DNA of 64,000 nucleotides. It comes from Smallanthus sonchifolius (taxonomy: Eukaryota > Streptophyta > Magnoliopsida > Asterales > Asteraceae). The first letter of the stretch is position 1. The number at the start of each line of letters is the position of its first letter. This document shows positions 22,661 to 32,478 of this stretch, in pieces. The translations under genes and the position numbers were made by a program. The stretch is from the NCBI GenBank assembly GCA_023525975.1, contig CM042029.1, positions 88,952,849-89,016,848 of the forward strand, given 5' to 3'. Below the pieces are notes generated by a model. The model was not told the origin of the DNA, did not search any database, and worked only from the letters and a program-made list of their open reading frames with translations.

Positions 22661-25600
22661 TCATTGAAAGAGATGTGGATACTTTTTGCGCATTTCTGAC
22701 TCAAGTTCCCAAGTATATTCTGGGCCACGCCTGGAGTCCCATCTTATTTTGACTAACGCCAATTGCTTTCGTTTAAGCTTTTTGATTTGTCGGTCTTCAA
22801 TTTGTAACGGTCGTTCAATGAATTTGAGCTTTTCATTTACTTCCACATCTTGTAAAGGCATAAGCAAGGATTCATCAGCTAAACACTTACGTAGGTTTGA
22901 TACATGGAATACATCGTATACTCCACCCATCTCTACTGGTAGTTCAAGCTGATAGGCAACAGGTCCGATTCGTTTAATGATTTTGAAAGGTCCAACAAAA
23001 CGTGGACTTAACTTTCCTTTCTTTCCGAAACGAATAACACCTTTCCAAGGTGAAACTTTTAATAATACCTTGTCACCGATTTGAAATTCTAACGGCTTTC
23101 TTCGTTTATCTGCATAACTTTTCTGTCGATCTCTAGCCATTTTTAGACGTTCTCGTATTTGCAAGATTTTATCGGTAGTTTCTTGGACTATCTCTGGTCC
23201 TGATAGTTGATTTTCTCCGATATCTGACCAACATACAGGCGTTCGACATTTTCGTCCGTACAATGCTTCAAATGGTGCGGCCTGAATACTTGTGTGATAA
23301 CTATTGTTGTATGAGAATTCCATTAGAGGTAAATGATCATCCCAATTACCTCCAAAATCTATCACACAGGCTCGGAGCATATCTTCTAGGGTTTGTATGG
23401 TTCTTTCGCTCTGCCCATCAGTTTGTGGATGATAAGCAGTGCTAAGATTCAATCGAGTTCCTAGAGCTGCTTGAAAACTTTGCCAGAATCGAGATGTGAA
23501 GCGACTATCTCTATCTGACACTATGGATAGAGGCACACCATGTAATGTTACAATTTCATTAACGTAAATTTGCGCCATTTTGTCCATACTCATGGTGTCC
23601 TTGATAGATAGAAAGTGAGCTGATTTGGTTAAACGGTCAATGATAACCCAGATTGCATTATTTCCACGAGTGGTTCGAGGAAGTTTTGTAATAAAGTCCA
23701 TAGTTATCAATTCCCATTTCCAAACTGGTAATTCTAACTGTTGCAATAATCCAGCTGGCTTTTGGTGTTCGGCTTTGACTTTAGAACAAGTCAAACATTT
23801 TGCTATGTAGATAGCAATGTTCTTTTTCATACCAATCCACCAGTAACTTTCTTTGAGGTTTTTGTACATTTTATCACTTCCTGGGTGCATGGTGTATTTG
23901 GACTTGTGTGCTTCTTCGAGGATTCGCTCTCGAAGATCACCTGTAACTGGTACCCAAATACGTTTATTCATGCGAAGGATATTATCTTCTCCTTTGATCA
24001 GTAAATCAAGCATTCCTTTCATTCCTTCTTTTTCAAAGTTACCTTCCTTCAAAGCTAACTCTTGTGCCTCTTTTAACTGACTTACAAGATCAATTTGTAG
24101 TTCAAGTCTGAGAGAACGTACTCTCTTTGGCTTGACGTTTTCTTTTCGGCTCAAGGCATCTGCTACTACATTTGCCTTTCCTTCATGATAACAAATTTCA
24201 CAATCATAATCATTCAAGATTTCCATCCATCTTCTTTGTCTCATATTTAACTCTTTCTGGCTAAATATGTACTTGAGACTTTTATGATCAGTGTAGATTG
24301 TGAACTTAACCCCATAGAGATAGTGTCGCCATAACTTCAAAGCAAAGATTATAGCGCCCAACTCTAGATCGTGGGTTGAGTAGTTTTTCTCATGAATTTT
24401 CAACTGACGAGATGCATAAGCAATGACTTTCTTGCGTTGCATTAATACGCAACCTAAACCAGTATGTGAGGCGTCGCAGTAAACTACGAAGTCTTCAATA
24501 CCATCTGGTAAAGATAGAATAGGTGCGTTTGTCAGTTTTTGTTTCAAAGTTTCAAAAGATTCAGATTGTTTGGGTCCCCATTCGTACTTTACAGATTTCC
24601 GAGTTAATGATGTGAGTGGGATTGCTATACGAGAAAAATTTTGAATGAACCGGCGGTAATATCCCGCTAATCCCAGAAAACTACGAATTTCGGTGGGTGA
24701 CTTGGGAATTTCCCATTTGGATATAGCTTCAATTTTGGAAGGATCTACTTGAATTCCGTTCACGTTGATGACATGACCAAGAAATTGTACTTCTGTTAAC
24801 CAAAATCCGCATTTGGAAAACTTAGCATATAATTTCTCTTTTCGAAGAAGTTCAAGTATGGTTCGGAGGTGAGTTTCGTGTTCAACTTGGGTTTTGGAAT
24901 AAATAAGTATGTCATCAATAAAAACTATGACAAACTTATCCAAGTAAGGTTTGCAGACACGATTCATCATGTCCATGAATGCGGCAGGAGCATTTGTAAG
25001 TCCAAATGGCATAACCGTGAACTCGAAATGTCCATACCGTGTTCGAAATGCAGTTTTCGAGATATCGTTATCATGCACTTTCAACTGATGATAACCTGAA
25101 CGAAGATCGATCTTTGAAAAATGACAAGCTCCTTGGAGTTGATCGAATAAATCGTCAATCCTTGGGAGTGGGTATCGGTTTTTGATGGTAACTTTATTTA
25201 ATTCCCGATAATCAATACACATGCGCATTGATCCGTCTTTCTTCTTAACAAAGAGAATTGGAGCTCCCCAGGGTGAAGAACTTGGTTGTATAAAACCTTT
25301 TTCAAGAAGTTCATCCAATTGTTTCTTGAGTTCTGCCATTTCTGTGGGTGCCAGTCTGTACGGGGATTTGGCAATTGGAGTTGCACCAGGTACAAGGTTG
25401 ATTCGAAATTCTACCTCTCGTTCTGGTGGTAATCCAGGCAGTTCTTCAGGAAAAACGTCTGGAAATTCAGATACTACATGTACTGATTCTATCTTCTTCT
25501 CCTTTTCCAAGGCAGTAATTGATACCAGACATGCCAGATATCCTTTTCTTAAGCACTTGGTTGCTTTAAGTATGGAGATTATCTGGATAGGTTTTGTGGG

Positions 25601-26005
25601 TTTATCACCTTGGATAGTTAGAGTTTTGTTTGTTGGTGTAACGAGTTTTACAACTTGTTGATTACAAAGGATTTCGGCTTGGTTATTGGATAACCAATCC
25701 ATCCCCAAAACAATGTCAAAGCCAGTTATTGACATTGGTAACAATTGTACTGGGATAGTGAAACCAGCCAATGTAATGTAACAATTGTTCAGTGATTGGG
25801 ATATTTTTATCAAATCACCGTTCGCTGTTTCTACTTCGTATGTTTCAGCTAAGGGACTTAAAGGTTTATTTAATAGATTACAAAAATTATAATCTATAAA
25901 ACTCCGGTTCGCACCTGAGTCAAATAAGACCTTAGCATAAACATTATTAAGAAGAAATGTACCGGTAATTACGTCCGGCGTTCTCTCAGCTTGGTTAGCA
26001 TTCAT
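22661..26005 (-). CDS. pol: pol polyprotein of gypsy element 1 (protease, RT, RNase H, integrase)
   Basis: 1,114 residues from the first ATG. Retropepsin site FDSGANRSF (Asp29); reverse transcriptase with FIDDIL (the YxDD equivalent) near residue 365; RNase H start VYCDASHTGLGCVL; integrase zinc region (HPGSDKMY and CLTCSKVKAEH), then the DDE core (TMDFITKLP, SDRDSRFTS and a Glu in the DGQSERTIQ block); C-terminal GPFKIIKRIG and a chromodomain-like tail ending KKYPHLFQ. The coding frame continues upstream of the ATG for 17 codons to the gag stop, so it is probably expressed with gag rather than from its own start. No internal break. Confidence 0.95.
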   Translation of the reverse strand: MNANQAERTPDVITGTFLLNNVYAKVLFDSGANRSFIDYNFCNLLNKPLSPLAETYEVETANGDLIKISQSLNNCYITLAGFTIPVQLLPMSITGFDIVLGMDWLSNNQAEILCNQQVVKLVTPTNKTLTIQGDKPTKPIQIISILKATKCLRKGYLACLVSITALEKEKKIESVHVVSEFPDVFPEELPGLPPEREVEFRINLVPGATPIAKSPYRLAPTEMAELKKQLDELLEKGFIQPSSSPWGAPILFVKKKDGSMRMCIDYRELNKVTIKNRYPLPRIDDLFDQLQGACHFSKIDLRSGYHQLKVHDNDISKTAFRTRYGHFEFTVMPFGLTNAPAAFMDMMNRVCKPYLDKFVIVFIDDILIYSKTQVEHETHLRTILELLRKEKLYAKFSKCGFWLTEVQFLGHVINVNGIQVDPSKIEAISKWEIPKSPTEIRSFLGLAGYYRRFIQNFSRIAIPLTSLTRKSVKYEWGPKQSESFETLKQKLTNAPILSLPDGIEDFVVYCDASHTGLGCVLMQRKKVIAYASRQLKIHEKNYSTHDLELGAIIFALKLWRHYLYGVKFTIYTDHKSLKYIFSQKELNMRQRRWMEILNDYDCEICYHEGKANVVADALSRKENVKPKRVRSLRLELQIDLVSQLKEAQELALKEGNFEKEGMKGMLDLLIKGEDNILRMNKRIWVPVTGDLRERILEEAHKSKYTMHPGSDKMYKNLKESYWWIGMKKNIAIYIAKCLTCSKVKAEHQKPAGLLQQLELPVWKWELITMDFITKLPRTTRGNNAIWVIIDRLTKSAHFLSIKDTMSMDKMAQIYVNEIVTLHGVPLSIVSDRDSRFTSRFWQSFQAALGTRLNLSTAYHPQTDGQSERTIQTLEDMLRACVIDFGGNWDDHLPLMEFSYNNSYHTSIQAAPFEALYGRKCRTPVCWSDIGENQLSGPEIVQETTDKILQIRERLKMARDRQKSYADKRRKPLEFQIGDKVLLKVSPWKGVIRFGKKGKLSPRFVGPFKIIKRIGPVAYQLELPVEMGGVYDVFHVSNLRKCLADESLLMPLQDVEVNEKLKFIERPLQIEDRQIKKLKRKQLALVKIRWDSRRGPEYTWELESEMRKKYPHLFQ

Positions 26006-26056
26006 GACAAAAGCTCGTACGGTCTTTTTGTTTTCTGGAGTGATCTTGGCTCCTGA

Positions 26057-27265
26057 TCATCCAGCTCTTCCGGTCCTTGCAAACTTAGGGCAATTAGTGC
26101 TGATGTGCCCCAGCTCTCCACAACTAAAACAAGTTATTCCCTTTTTCTTGAAGCAATTCTCAGTAGAGTGACCTGAGACCTTGCAATAATTACATAATGG
26201 AGTTTCAAAAACACACTTTCCACTATGCCTGCGTCCGCACGTTTTGCATGATGGATTGTTAAATGGTAACCCCTTTTGCCCAAAGTTCTTGCTAAATCTT
26301 TTGGCCTCGGGTTTTGATTTTATAGAGGATTCGACTTTCTTCTTTTCCTCTATATTTCTGATTAGTCCAGCCGTCATGGTACCGGTCAATTCTACGGTAG
26401 ACTCAATGGTTTTTGGTGAGACAACCTTCACCAAATCACGGATCTCTGGAACTAAGCCATAAATATATCGAGTTATGAGAACTGATTCAGGTTTAGCCAG
26501 GTGAGGTGCCAATCGAGCATATTCAAAGAATTTGGTAGTATACTCTCGATCATTGGTACCGACCATTCGGTGCTCCAGAAATTTTCTTTCAGCTTGTTCT
26601 TTTTCAGTCTTGGGGCAAAATTTCTTTTTCACCTTTGCCCGAAATTCTTTCCAATCCATGGCATTGGTCTTTCTCCTCCCTTTGGCAGAAATGATCGAAT
26701 TCCACCATTCCAACGCTTCATTTTTGAAGGAGTTTGAAGCATACAGTACTTGATCTTTCTTAGCACACTTGCTAATTGCTATTACTGACTCCATCTTCTC
26801 TAGCCAGTGAAGAGTAGCAATACCGCCTTCGGTGCCCTTAAATTCATAAGGTTTACAGTCCTGAAAGGTTTTATAAGAACACCCTTTGTGTCTATACCTT
26901 TTTGTTTCATTCTCTTCTTCTGAGCTCTCACTGCTTAGATTTAACGATTCTTCAGATTCAGAATACTTATTGCTTGATGTTCTGGATCTTTTCGAGGTTT
27001 GAGGTTTACGAGAGCTTGCTACTTGCTCTGTGTGGGTTTTCGAAGGATTTTCCATTCTTTTTGAAGGAAGAGTTACGTGGCTTGGAGTTTTGATGTTTTC
27101 TTGTACTTCCTTTATTATGGCAGGAAGCATTTCTTTAATGCTTTGTTTGACCAGTTGTTGCAATTCTGGTTGTTGAGTAGTTATTTCAGGATTATTATTA
27201 ACTTCTTTTCCTTTTTCCTTGGTAATGTAGGTAGCTGGATCGCTATTGTTATTTTGTTGAGACAT
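26057..27265 (-). CDS. gag: gag polyprotein of gypsy element 1
   Basis: 402 residues. Structural protein that packages the element RNA. The central retrotrans_gag domain is clear (ALEWWNS, FRAKVKKKFCP, YIYGLVPEIRDLV), followed by a Lys-rich part and cysteine clusters: CKTCGRRHSGKC, then CCHC knuckles CNYCKVSGHSTENC and CFSCGELGHISTNC. It ends at an in-frame TGA (26057-26059); the same frame stays open beyond it into pol with no other stop. The N-terminus MSQQNN is chosen as the first ATG of the frame. Confidence 0.93.
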   Translation of the reverse strand: MSQQNNNSDPATYITKEKGKEVNNNPEITTQQPELQQLVKQSIKEMLPAIIKEVQENIKTPSHVTLPSKRMENPSKTHTEQVASSRKPQTSKRSRTSSNKYSESEESLNLSSESSEEENETKRYRHKGCSYKTFQDCKPYEFKGTEGGIATLHWLEKMESVIAISKCAKKDQVLYASNSFKNEALEWWNSIISAKGRRKTNAMDWKEFRAKVKKKFCPKTEKEQAERKFLEHRMVGTNDREYTTKFFEYARLAPHLAKPESVLITRYIYGLVPEIRDLVKVVSPKTIESTVELTGTMTAGLIRNIEEKKKVESSIKSKPEAKRFSKNFGQKGLPFNNPSCKTCGRRHSGKCVFETPLCNYCKVSGHSTENCFKKKGITCFSCGELGHISTNCPKFARTGRAG

Positions 27266-27407
27266 CTAAGAATACAAGACAAGAATTTGGGTCAAAATTT
27301 GAAGTTTATTATCGCTTAAACTTCATCTATTTGTTACAAATACAGAAATATAGATATGCATCTATATCACTTAAAGTTAGCTAATTATACAAATACTATC
27401 ATTAACT

Positions 27408-28226
27408 TTAATCAAGAAGCACATCTCCCAAATCTTGATAGAATCTCCCCAGGGTCTCGGTCATAGCACCCTTCTGGATCAACTGATCTGCCACCCATTG
27501 TTCTGCGTACTTCCTGTCTTCCTGGGCTAGTTCGTAGTCAAATATAGTTTGTTCGTTTTTAACTACGACTTGTCTGGTGAAGTACAGTTCAGCACGTAGA
27601 TCGTCAGCCTCTCTAAGAGCACGATCGAGGTGTTCATCAATTGATTTTGGCAGTTCATCATGGTATCCATAACAAGGAGGTGGTTCCCTGTGTCCCATCC
27701 TAAGATCGTGATATGCTGAGTTAACAGACCACACGACTTTTCCGTCGGTTGCATACTGACGTCCATCGGAGGGATCTACATAAAAGAAAGGTTCCTTGAA
27801 AACGGGATGTTCTGGAATAGGATCAAAGAAATACTTTCCACCACTGCCTTCACAAACGGCAGCCTTGTCAGATTCAGAAATCGAATGTGGAGTTTCTTCA
27901 CTTGGACTGGGTGGATGTTCTTGAATTGTTCCGGTAGGGTATACTATGTCTAACGATTGAGGTAGTGGCATAGATGTCATAACAGGACGTAAAGATTCTC
28001 TTGAATCTTCCATTTCCACTGAATACTCTGATTCTTCCCTCAGAGGTTCAAGCCTTGCTTGAGTCTGCTCCACTTGTTCTGCGACCATTCTGTTCCAATT
28101 CTCCGGGGTCGGTAGATAGTGGACATAATCATCATAGCTTGGTACTATTCGATCGTTTCTTGGATTAGATAATTCTCCAGGAAAGAAGTTTGGGTAGTTA
28201 TAAGGATAATAGTATGGATCTGACAT
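27408..28226 (-). CDS. extra ORF of 272 codons between primer site and gag, unknown function
   Basis: Intact sense-strand ORF starting 136 nt inside the 5' LTR end and stopping 142 nt before the gag start, in a different frame from gag. I do not recognise a family. The N-terminus is Tyr/Pro/Asn-rich (MSDPYYYPYNYPNFFP), the middle is acidic and Ser/Pro-rich, residues about 130-190 are aromatic-rich (KYFFDPIPEHP, EPFFYVDP), and the last 80 residues look like a charged helix. No zinc knuckle, protease or RT motif, signal peptide or membrane segment. It is not gag, which follows complete. It keeps an open frame in an element with no sign of decay there. It might be an accessory protein of the element or a captured host exon; neither can be shown here. 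Confidence 0.75.
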   Translation of the reverse strand: MSDPYYYPYNYPNFFPGELSNPRNDRIVPSYDDYVHYLPTPENWNRMVAEQVEQTQARLEPLREESEYSVEMEDSRESLRPVMTSMPLPQSLDIVYPTGTIQEHPPSPSEETPHSISESDKAAVCEGSGGKYFFDPIPEHPVFKEPFFYVDPSDGRQYATDGKVVWSVNSAYHDLRMGHREPPPCYGYHDELPKSIDEHLDRALREADDLRAELYFTRQVVVKNEQTIFDYELAQEDRKYAEQWVADQLIQKGAMTETLGRFYQDLGDVLLD

Positions 28227-28347
28227 CCTGTAATTTATTGGTTATGTTAAAGGCATCTTCCTACCGTTCGTTTAGTAGGCACAACTATTGGTTAAAGCTA
28301 AGATACTATCATACAAGTATCTAATTTTGCTAAAACCCTTAAATGTA

Positions 28348-28359
28348 GCTCTGATACCA
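28348..28359 (-). other. primer binding site (initiator tRNA-Met) of gypsy element 1
   Basis: Minus strand TGGTATCAGAGC, complementary to the tRNA-iMet 3' end, three bases inside the 5' LTR end at 28363. Confidence 0.9.
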
Positions 28360-28362
28360 ACC

Positions 28363-29937
28363 TGTCACAACCCCGGGCTACCCCTGCCCGGGCGTCGCGA
28401 CACAACGCTGGTATCTGAATGAGGTCCCATATATTTGGACAGCGGAAGTCTTTGTTTTTACTTGATGCCTTTTTGTAATGAAATGTCATGTAAATAACCT
28501 CAAGGGTTAATTCTGTACTTTTTGTCAAAACTTGGGATCCACGTCCCTTTTCATTTCATGATAATAGACATTCAAAAGTCTATTATATAATGTACATCTG
28601 CTGAATTAATTTACATAATACAAGCCATTCAAAATGTCTAGGATCTACGTCCGTTCCAACATTTGGTCTTGTATTAGTCTGCCACAGGGATTTAAATATG
28701 CCTAAAGATCTTGTCTTTACTGCACCACCCTGAATTTAATGATTTCTTTCACTACCTGTGAAAAACGTTTTGAAAATGAACATCAGCATAAAGCCGGTGA
28801 ATCACATTTAACTGACACGAAAATGATTTCTAACATAAACCAAATTAAAGCCTTTAAGCACGTTTCTGTATGGTAAATCTACACATTCAGCAGTCTTTTT
28901 CACCTGAAGTATATACCACCTACATACACTGGGTTAACTGCCATGGGGTCAACTGGCTGAGCTCTATGTCTCAGACTGATAGCCTATTCCCAGGGTCGTG
29001 ATGCTAAGAACCTTGTTCTTAGTCTTACATGATACTCAGGAACTCGTCCCTCGTATAATCTGCTAAGGAACCATATCCTCAGTCTTATGATACCCCCTTT
29101 CATGATCTGTACCCAGCCACGGACCGGACTTTCACCCGTCACATGTATACCATTTGATCAAATCTACGTATGCTTATGGCCTGAATGCTATCACGTAGAT
29201 TACCCTTATGATTAAAGCATTTAATTTGTTTCATGCCGTTTTCGTAAATAAAATGGTTTTATCGTTTGAAAAGCGTTAAATGTGTTCACCTTGATTTTGA
29301 TGGCTGGTAGGGTTGTAGGCTTCGGAATTTGAGCAGAACCTCGATACGTTTCTTCCTAGGGAAGACACGATTAACGAGAATATATATGAGAGAATATATA
29401 TATAATTGCGGCTATATATATATGAATAGTTTTAACGATACCTACTTTGCGGGATTTGGACAGAACTACGGCTTGAGTTGGGTGTCGTAGGATTCTTGAA
29501 CAGCGCTTCGGGACGTTGTGGAGTTTTGAGAGATCGGGTTTGTGTGAAACGAATGTTTGGAAACTGTACAGAATTTCAATCCCGTTGAAGGCCTTTTATA
29601 GGCTGGAATTCCGGTCTCTCGCGTACCGCGAGACTGGCCAAGGAAATCTCTCGCGGACCGCGAGAGGATGAGGTGTCACGAACGGTGCTGAGTCAGCATG
29701 ACACGTGGCGGATGGTGGCAAGGGTGAATGACACGTGTTTTCTGGCCCTGACGCGTGTACTATCCCCTCGCGTACCGCGAGGCTTGGTTGGGAATCTTCT
29801 CGCGTACCGCGAGAAGATGTTTTTCCGGCGATAAGCAGTTCCCTCGCGTACCGCGAGGTTTTGTCAAGATCTCCCTCGCGTACCGCGAGGGAGTGAAATT
29901 TTGAATTTTTCTTTTCTTTTTATTTTTGGGTGTTACA
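28363..29937 (-). repeat. 5' LTR of gypsy element 1
   Basis: Same length and, as far as read, same sequence as 21050-22624 (offset 7,313). In the sense direction the six palindromes lie in the first 320 bp of the LTR, the region where U3 promoter sequences normally sit. Confidence 0.96.
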
Positions 29938-30832
29938 CGACGAGGAGGATGAGGAGTGGAAGGAATGGGGGAAGAAGAAGAAGGTAACGGAGGAAGTTTT
30001 TGATCCGCCGCCGGCGGATTTATCGGAGATGGATTTGGCTAAGATGCAGGAGGAGATGATGAAACGACAACAAGGACCGTCGTTTGGTTTTGTTAAGCTT
30101 CGATTAGGCGTTCGACGAACTACGGTAACCTAATTCCTATTCTGTTTAACAATTTAACTAACCGCATTTCCGTTTCGAGTTTTTCCGTACATTATCCCCT
30201 AAAATAGCTTAGAAATTAGAATCAGTTTTGATTAATCAAATCGGTAAATATATCAAGTTCGAATTCGTAGTGAGAAACAGATTAAAACTATCGCATAAAT
30301 TATAAGAAGCATTGAAGATCTCAAGTAGCAAATTCATCACAATGAAGCTGTTCACTGGATCATCTATCACTAGCTAGGTTTTGGATCTACAAATCTAAAA
30401 CCAGTGTCTCACTCAAAATTAATGAACAATGGATGTTGTAGAAGTAAGCACGAAAGTAATCAAAGGTACCGAAACCCCCAAAATGTTGCTAAGAATAATT
30501 TTGAAGATTGGGACTAAAAACTCTAAATAGAGACAAAAATAATTCTAATTTGCTTGTTCTTGAAAAGTTTTTATCATCTAGACGTCGTAGAGAATTGAGA
30601 ATTCTAATTTCTTTCAATTTAAAAATCAAAATAAAGTGCATAGAAATAAATTAGTTTGCAAGGAGAACAAGATAAAAAACTGAAGTCAATTTTTGGATGA
30701 AAATTTGTCCTAATTATCGATTAGAGGATGTTGTAAACGAGCAGAAGATGATGACAGCATTTTCCTTAGGTCTTGGAATTTTGTCCTATTTTTTGTATAC
30801 TTTTGTTAGATCACAAAAAAAAATCAGGTTTA

Positions 30833-30943
30833 CGTGTCCATGTGGCATTGGTGATTACCGATTACCTCCCATAAAATTGGTGTGGGTTCAAATCCTGCAG
30901 ATACAGGTTTAGGTGGTATGTAAAAGTAAAAAAAAATACTGTT
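30833..30943 (+). mobile_element. tRNA-derived SINE with target-site duplication
   Basis: Short (about 111 bp) element with an A-box-like TGGCATTGGTGA near 30841 and an exact GGTTCAAATCC B box (consensus GGTTCRANTCC) near 30886, then an A-rich 3' tail. It is flanked by a 16-bp direct repeat with one mismatch (30817-30832 and 30944-30959), as expected for LINE-driven insertion. It lies in intron 1 of the MESD-like gene. Confidence 0.7.
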
Positions 30944-31201
30944 AAAAAAATCAGATTTAAGTGCCATAAGGCCCATAACTCACAATTTTAAATCTCAAAA
31001 TATTAAATTTGAAGATGCAGGTAAATCAAAGGGGATGCTGTAATTTAAGCAGGTGATTACTGGAATCTGATTATTTAAGTCATAATAATTATTTTAAAGA
31101 GACATAGAATAAACAATATCAACTGAATTAATGGTAATAAATTAGAAAATGTACTATGGCTTAAGATTTTAATTTCAAAGTTTGATTCTGGACACTTATA
31201 G

Positions 31202-31396
31202 TCGGTGGCGGACCCGGATTTTTTTTTCATGGGGGTCGGTTGACTAACGATATATAACGTGTATATGAATAATTTTTTTCATGGGGGTCGATTGCAAAAT
31301 TTTATGAGGGCGATCCGGATTTTAACGCGTATATAACACTATTTTTTTTTCATGGAGGGCAGCTGCCCCCATGGGCTTACCATGGGTCCGCCACTG
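31202..31396. mobile_element. short MITE with GTGGCGGACCC termini
   Basis: GGTGGCGGACCCGG at 31204 pairs with the reverse complement of GGGTCCGCCACTG at 31384-31396. The interior repeats 'catgggggtcg' and similar words. About 195 bp, in intron 1 of the MESD-like gene. Termini resemble the CAGTGGCGGA hAT/Tip100-like family. No target duplication was matched. Confidence 0.5.
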
Positions 31397-32478
31397 CTGA
31401 TACTATCTTCATATCCTCATTTCATCACATTGCTAGCCCTTCTAAACGGCGTGTGAATATAGTGGAATGAATTTAGGATTTGGGATGAGGGACTCCTGAA
31501 GGTTCTCATATTAAAAGTTCAAAACTAGTAGATACTGTAGTAGAGTCAAAGAAAAACAATATGCACGACGAATGACTCGTTATTTATGTGTCAAAATGGA
31601 ATTTGATATGGGAAGATAACCAAGTATGCCATTTTGGTGAACTTAACTAGAAAAGGGTGTATTTTTATAATTTTGCAGGATATGATAACAGATACGGCAA
31701 TGAAATGGAGCAAAGTTGCAAGAACAGGAGGCGTAGAGGTCAAGTTTATGGGTGTTGATGTCAGCACAATCATGTTCACTCTGGAAAAAGGCCAAGATAC
31801 TCTAGAGGTTTGTTACATATAGGCTATAGCTCTTCAAATTCTTGTTATGTTACTCATTTACTCTCTAACAACTGCTCAAAACCGGTTATGAAACACACGC
31901 ACACACAAAACCCCAAGGAAGCAACGCGCCCTCTAATGAATATGCTAATCACAACCACAATTTGAATGTAAATACACCGAATCAATGATTGAGGACTGTA
32001 TGTCGTTGATGGGTTTTGTTTCGCATTTACATTTCTACATCCGAAATCATTGAAATTTCAAATTATATTTGTAACAAAAAGTTAAATATACATGATTTAA
32101 AAAAGTCAACCACTCAATATTTAATGATTGTTGACTTAACATACATGTGCCATGTGGTGTACTTTGTGCAACTATGTTAATGTGCCCTGGACATGACTTA
32201 CATGAGATGCACAAGGCCAATGTGAATGGAATATAAGCAAATCACCAAATGAATCATGCAATTTGTTAATTTGACCATCTTCATGGTTTCAGTTGAAAGA
32301 ATTTATACTGAGCCAACCGGAAGCATATGAGATTAAGATTGGGGATCAGCTTTTCAGAAGACCAGGAGATCCTTCTTTTGATGATGTTTTTGCAGAACTT
32401 CATGCCAATGACAAAAACAAGAATGATGAAGGTCAGACTCATCCCTCAAATGATGATCATAAGAAAGATGAATTGTAA

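Larger units (their letters stand above)
21050..29937 (-). mobile_element. young Ty3/gypsy LTR retrotransposon (element 1), minus orientation
   Basis: 8,888 bp bounded by two 1,575-bp LTRs (21050-22624 and 28363-29937) that look identical wherever I compared them, with TG...CA ends. The 5-bp target duplication CGACG is exact (21045-21049 and 29938-29942). Sense order on the minus strand: 5' LTR, initiator-Met primer site, an extra ORF, gag, pol (protease-RT-RNase H-integrase-chromodomain-like tail), polypurine tract, 3' LTR. Integrase after RT makes it Ty3/gypsy; the tail suggests a chromovirus, perhaps Tekay/Del-like. Identical LTRs and the clean duplication mean a very recent insertion. Confidence 0.97.
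30125..31678 (+). other. intron 1 of the MESD-like gene
   Basis: Begins GTAACC and ends TTTTGCAG. AT-rich and non-coding apart from the SINE at 30833-30943 and the MITE at 31202-31396 listed separately. Confidence 0.7.
20890..32478 (+). pseudogene. MESD-like ER chaperone gene, exon 1 split by a retrotransposon
   Basis: Host coding parts are 20890-21049 and 29943-30124 (exon 1, split), 31679-31807 (exon 2) and 32293-32478 (exon 3); GT/AG borders and frame fit throughout. The intact host gene would give 218 residues: signal peptide-like N-terminus with a strong hydrophobic core (LLFILLILIVFG), an acidic then Lys-rich segment (EEWKEWGKKKK), a MESD-like fold in exons 1-3 and a C-terminal KDEL ER-retrieval signal. 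MESD proteins are ER chaperones for LDL-receptor-type beta-propellers in animals; the plant client is unknown. In this allele the reading frame enters the LTR at 21050 and stops within about 19 codons, so the MESD-like part and KDEL are lost. The family call rests on motif similarity and KDEL and is moderately sure. Confidence 0.65.

Noticed and set aside
22447..22728. 93-codon minus-strand frame
   Set aside because: Mostly LTR sequence with the palindromes, overlapping the polypurine tract and the pol 3' end.
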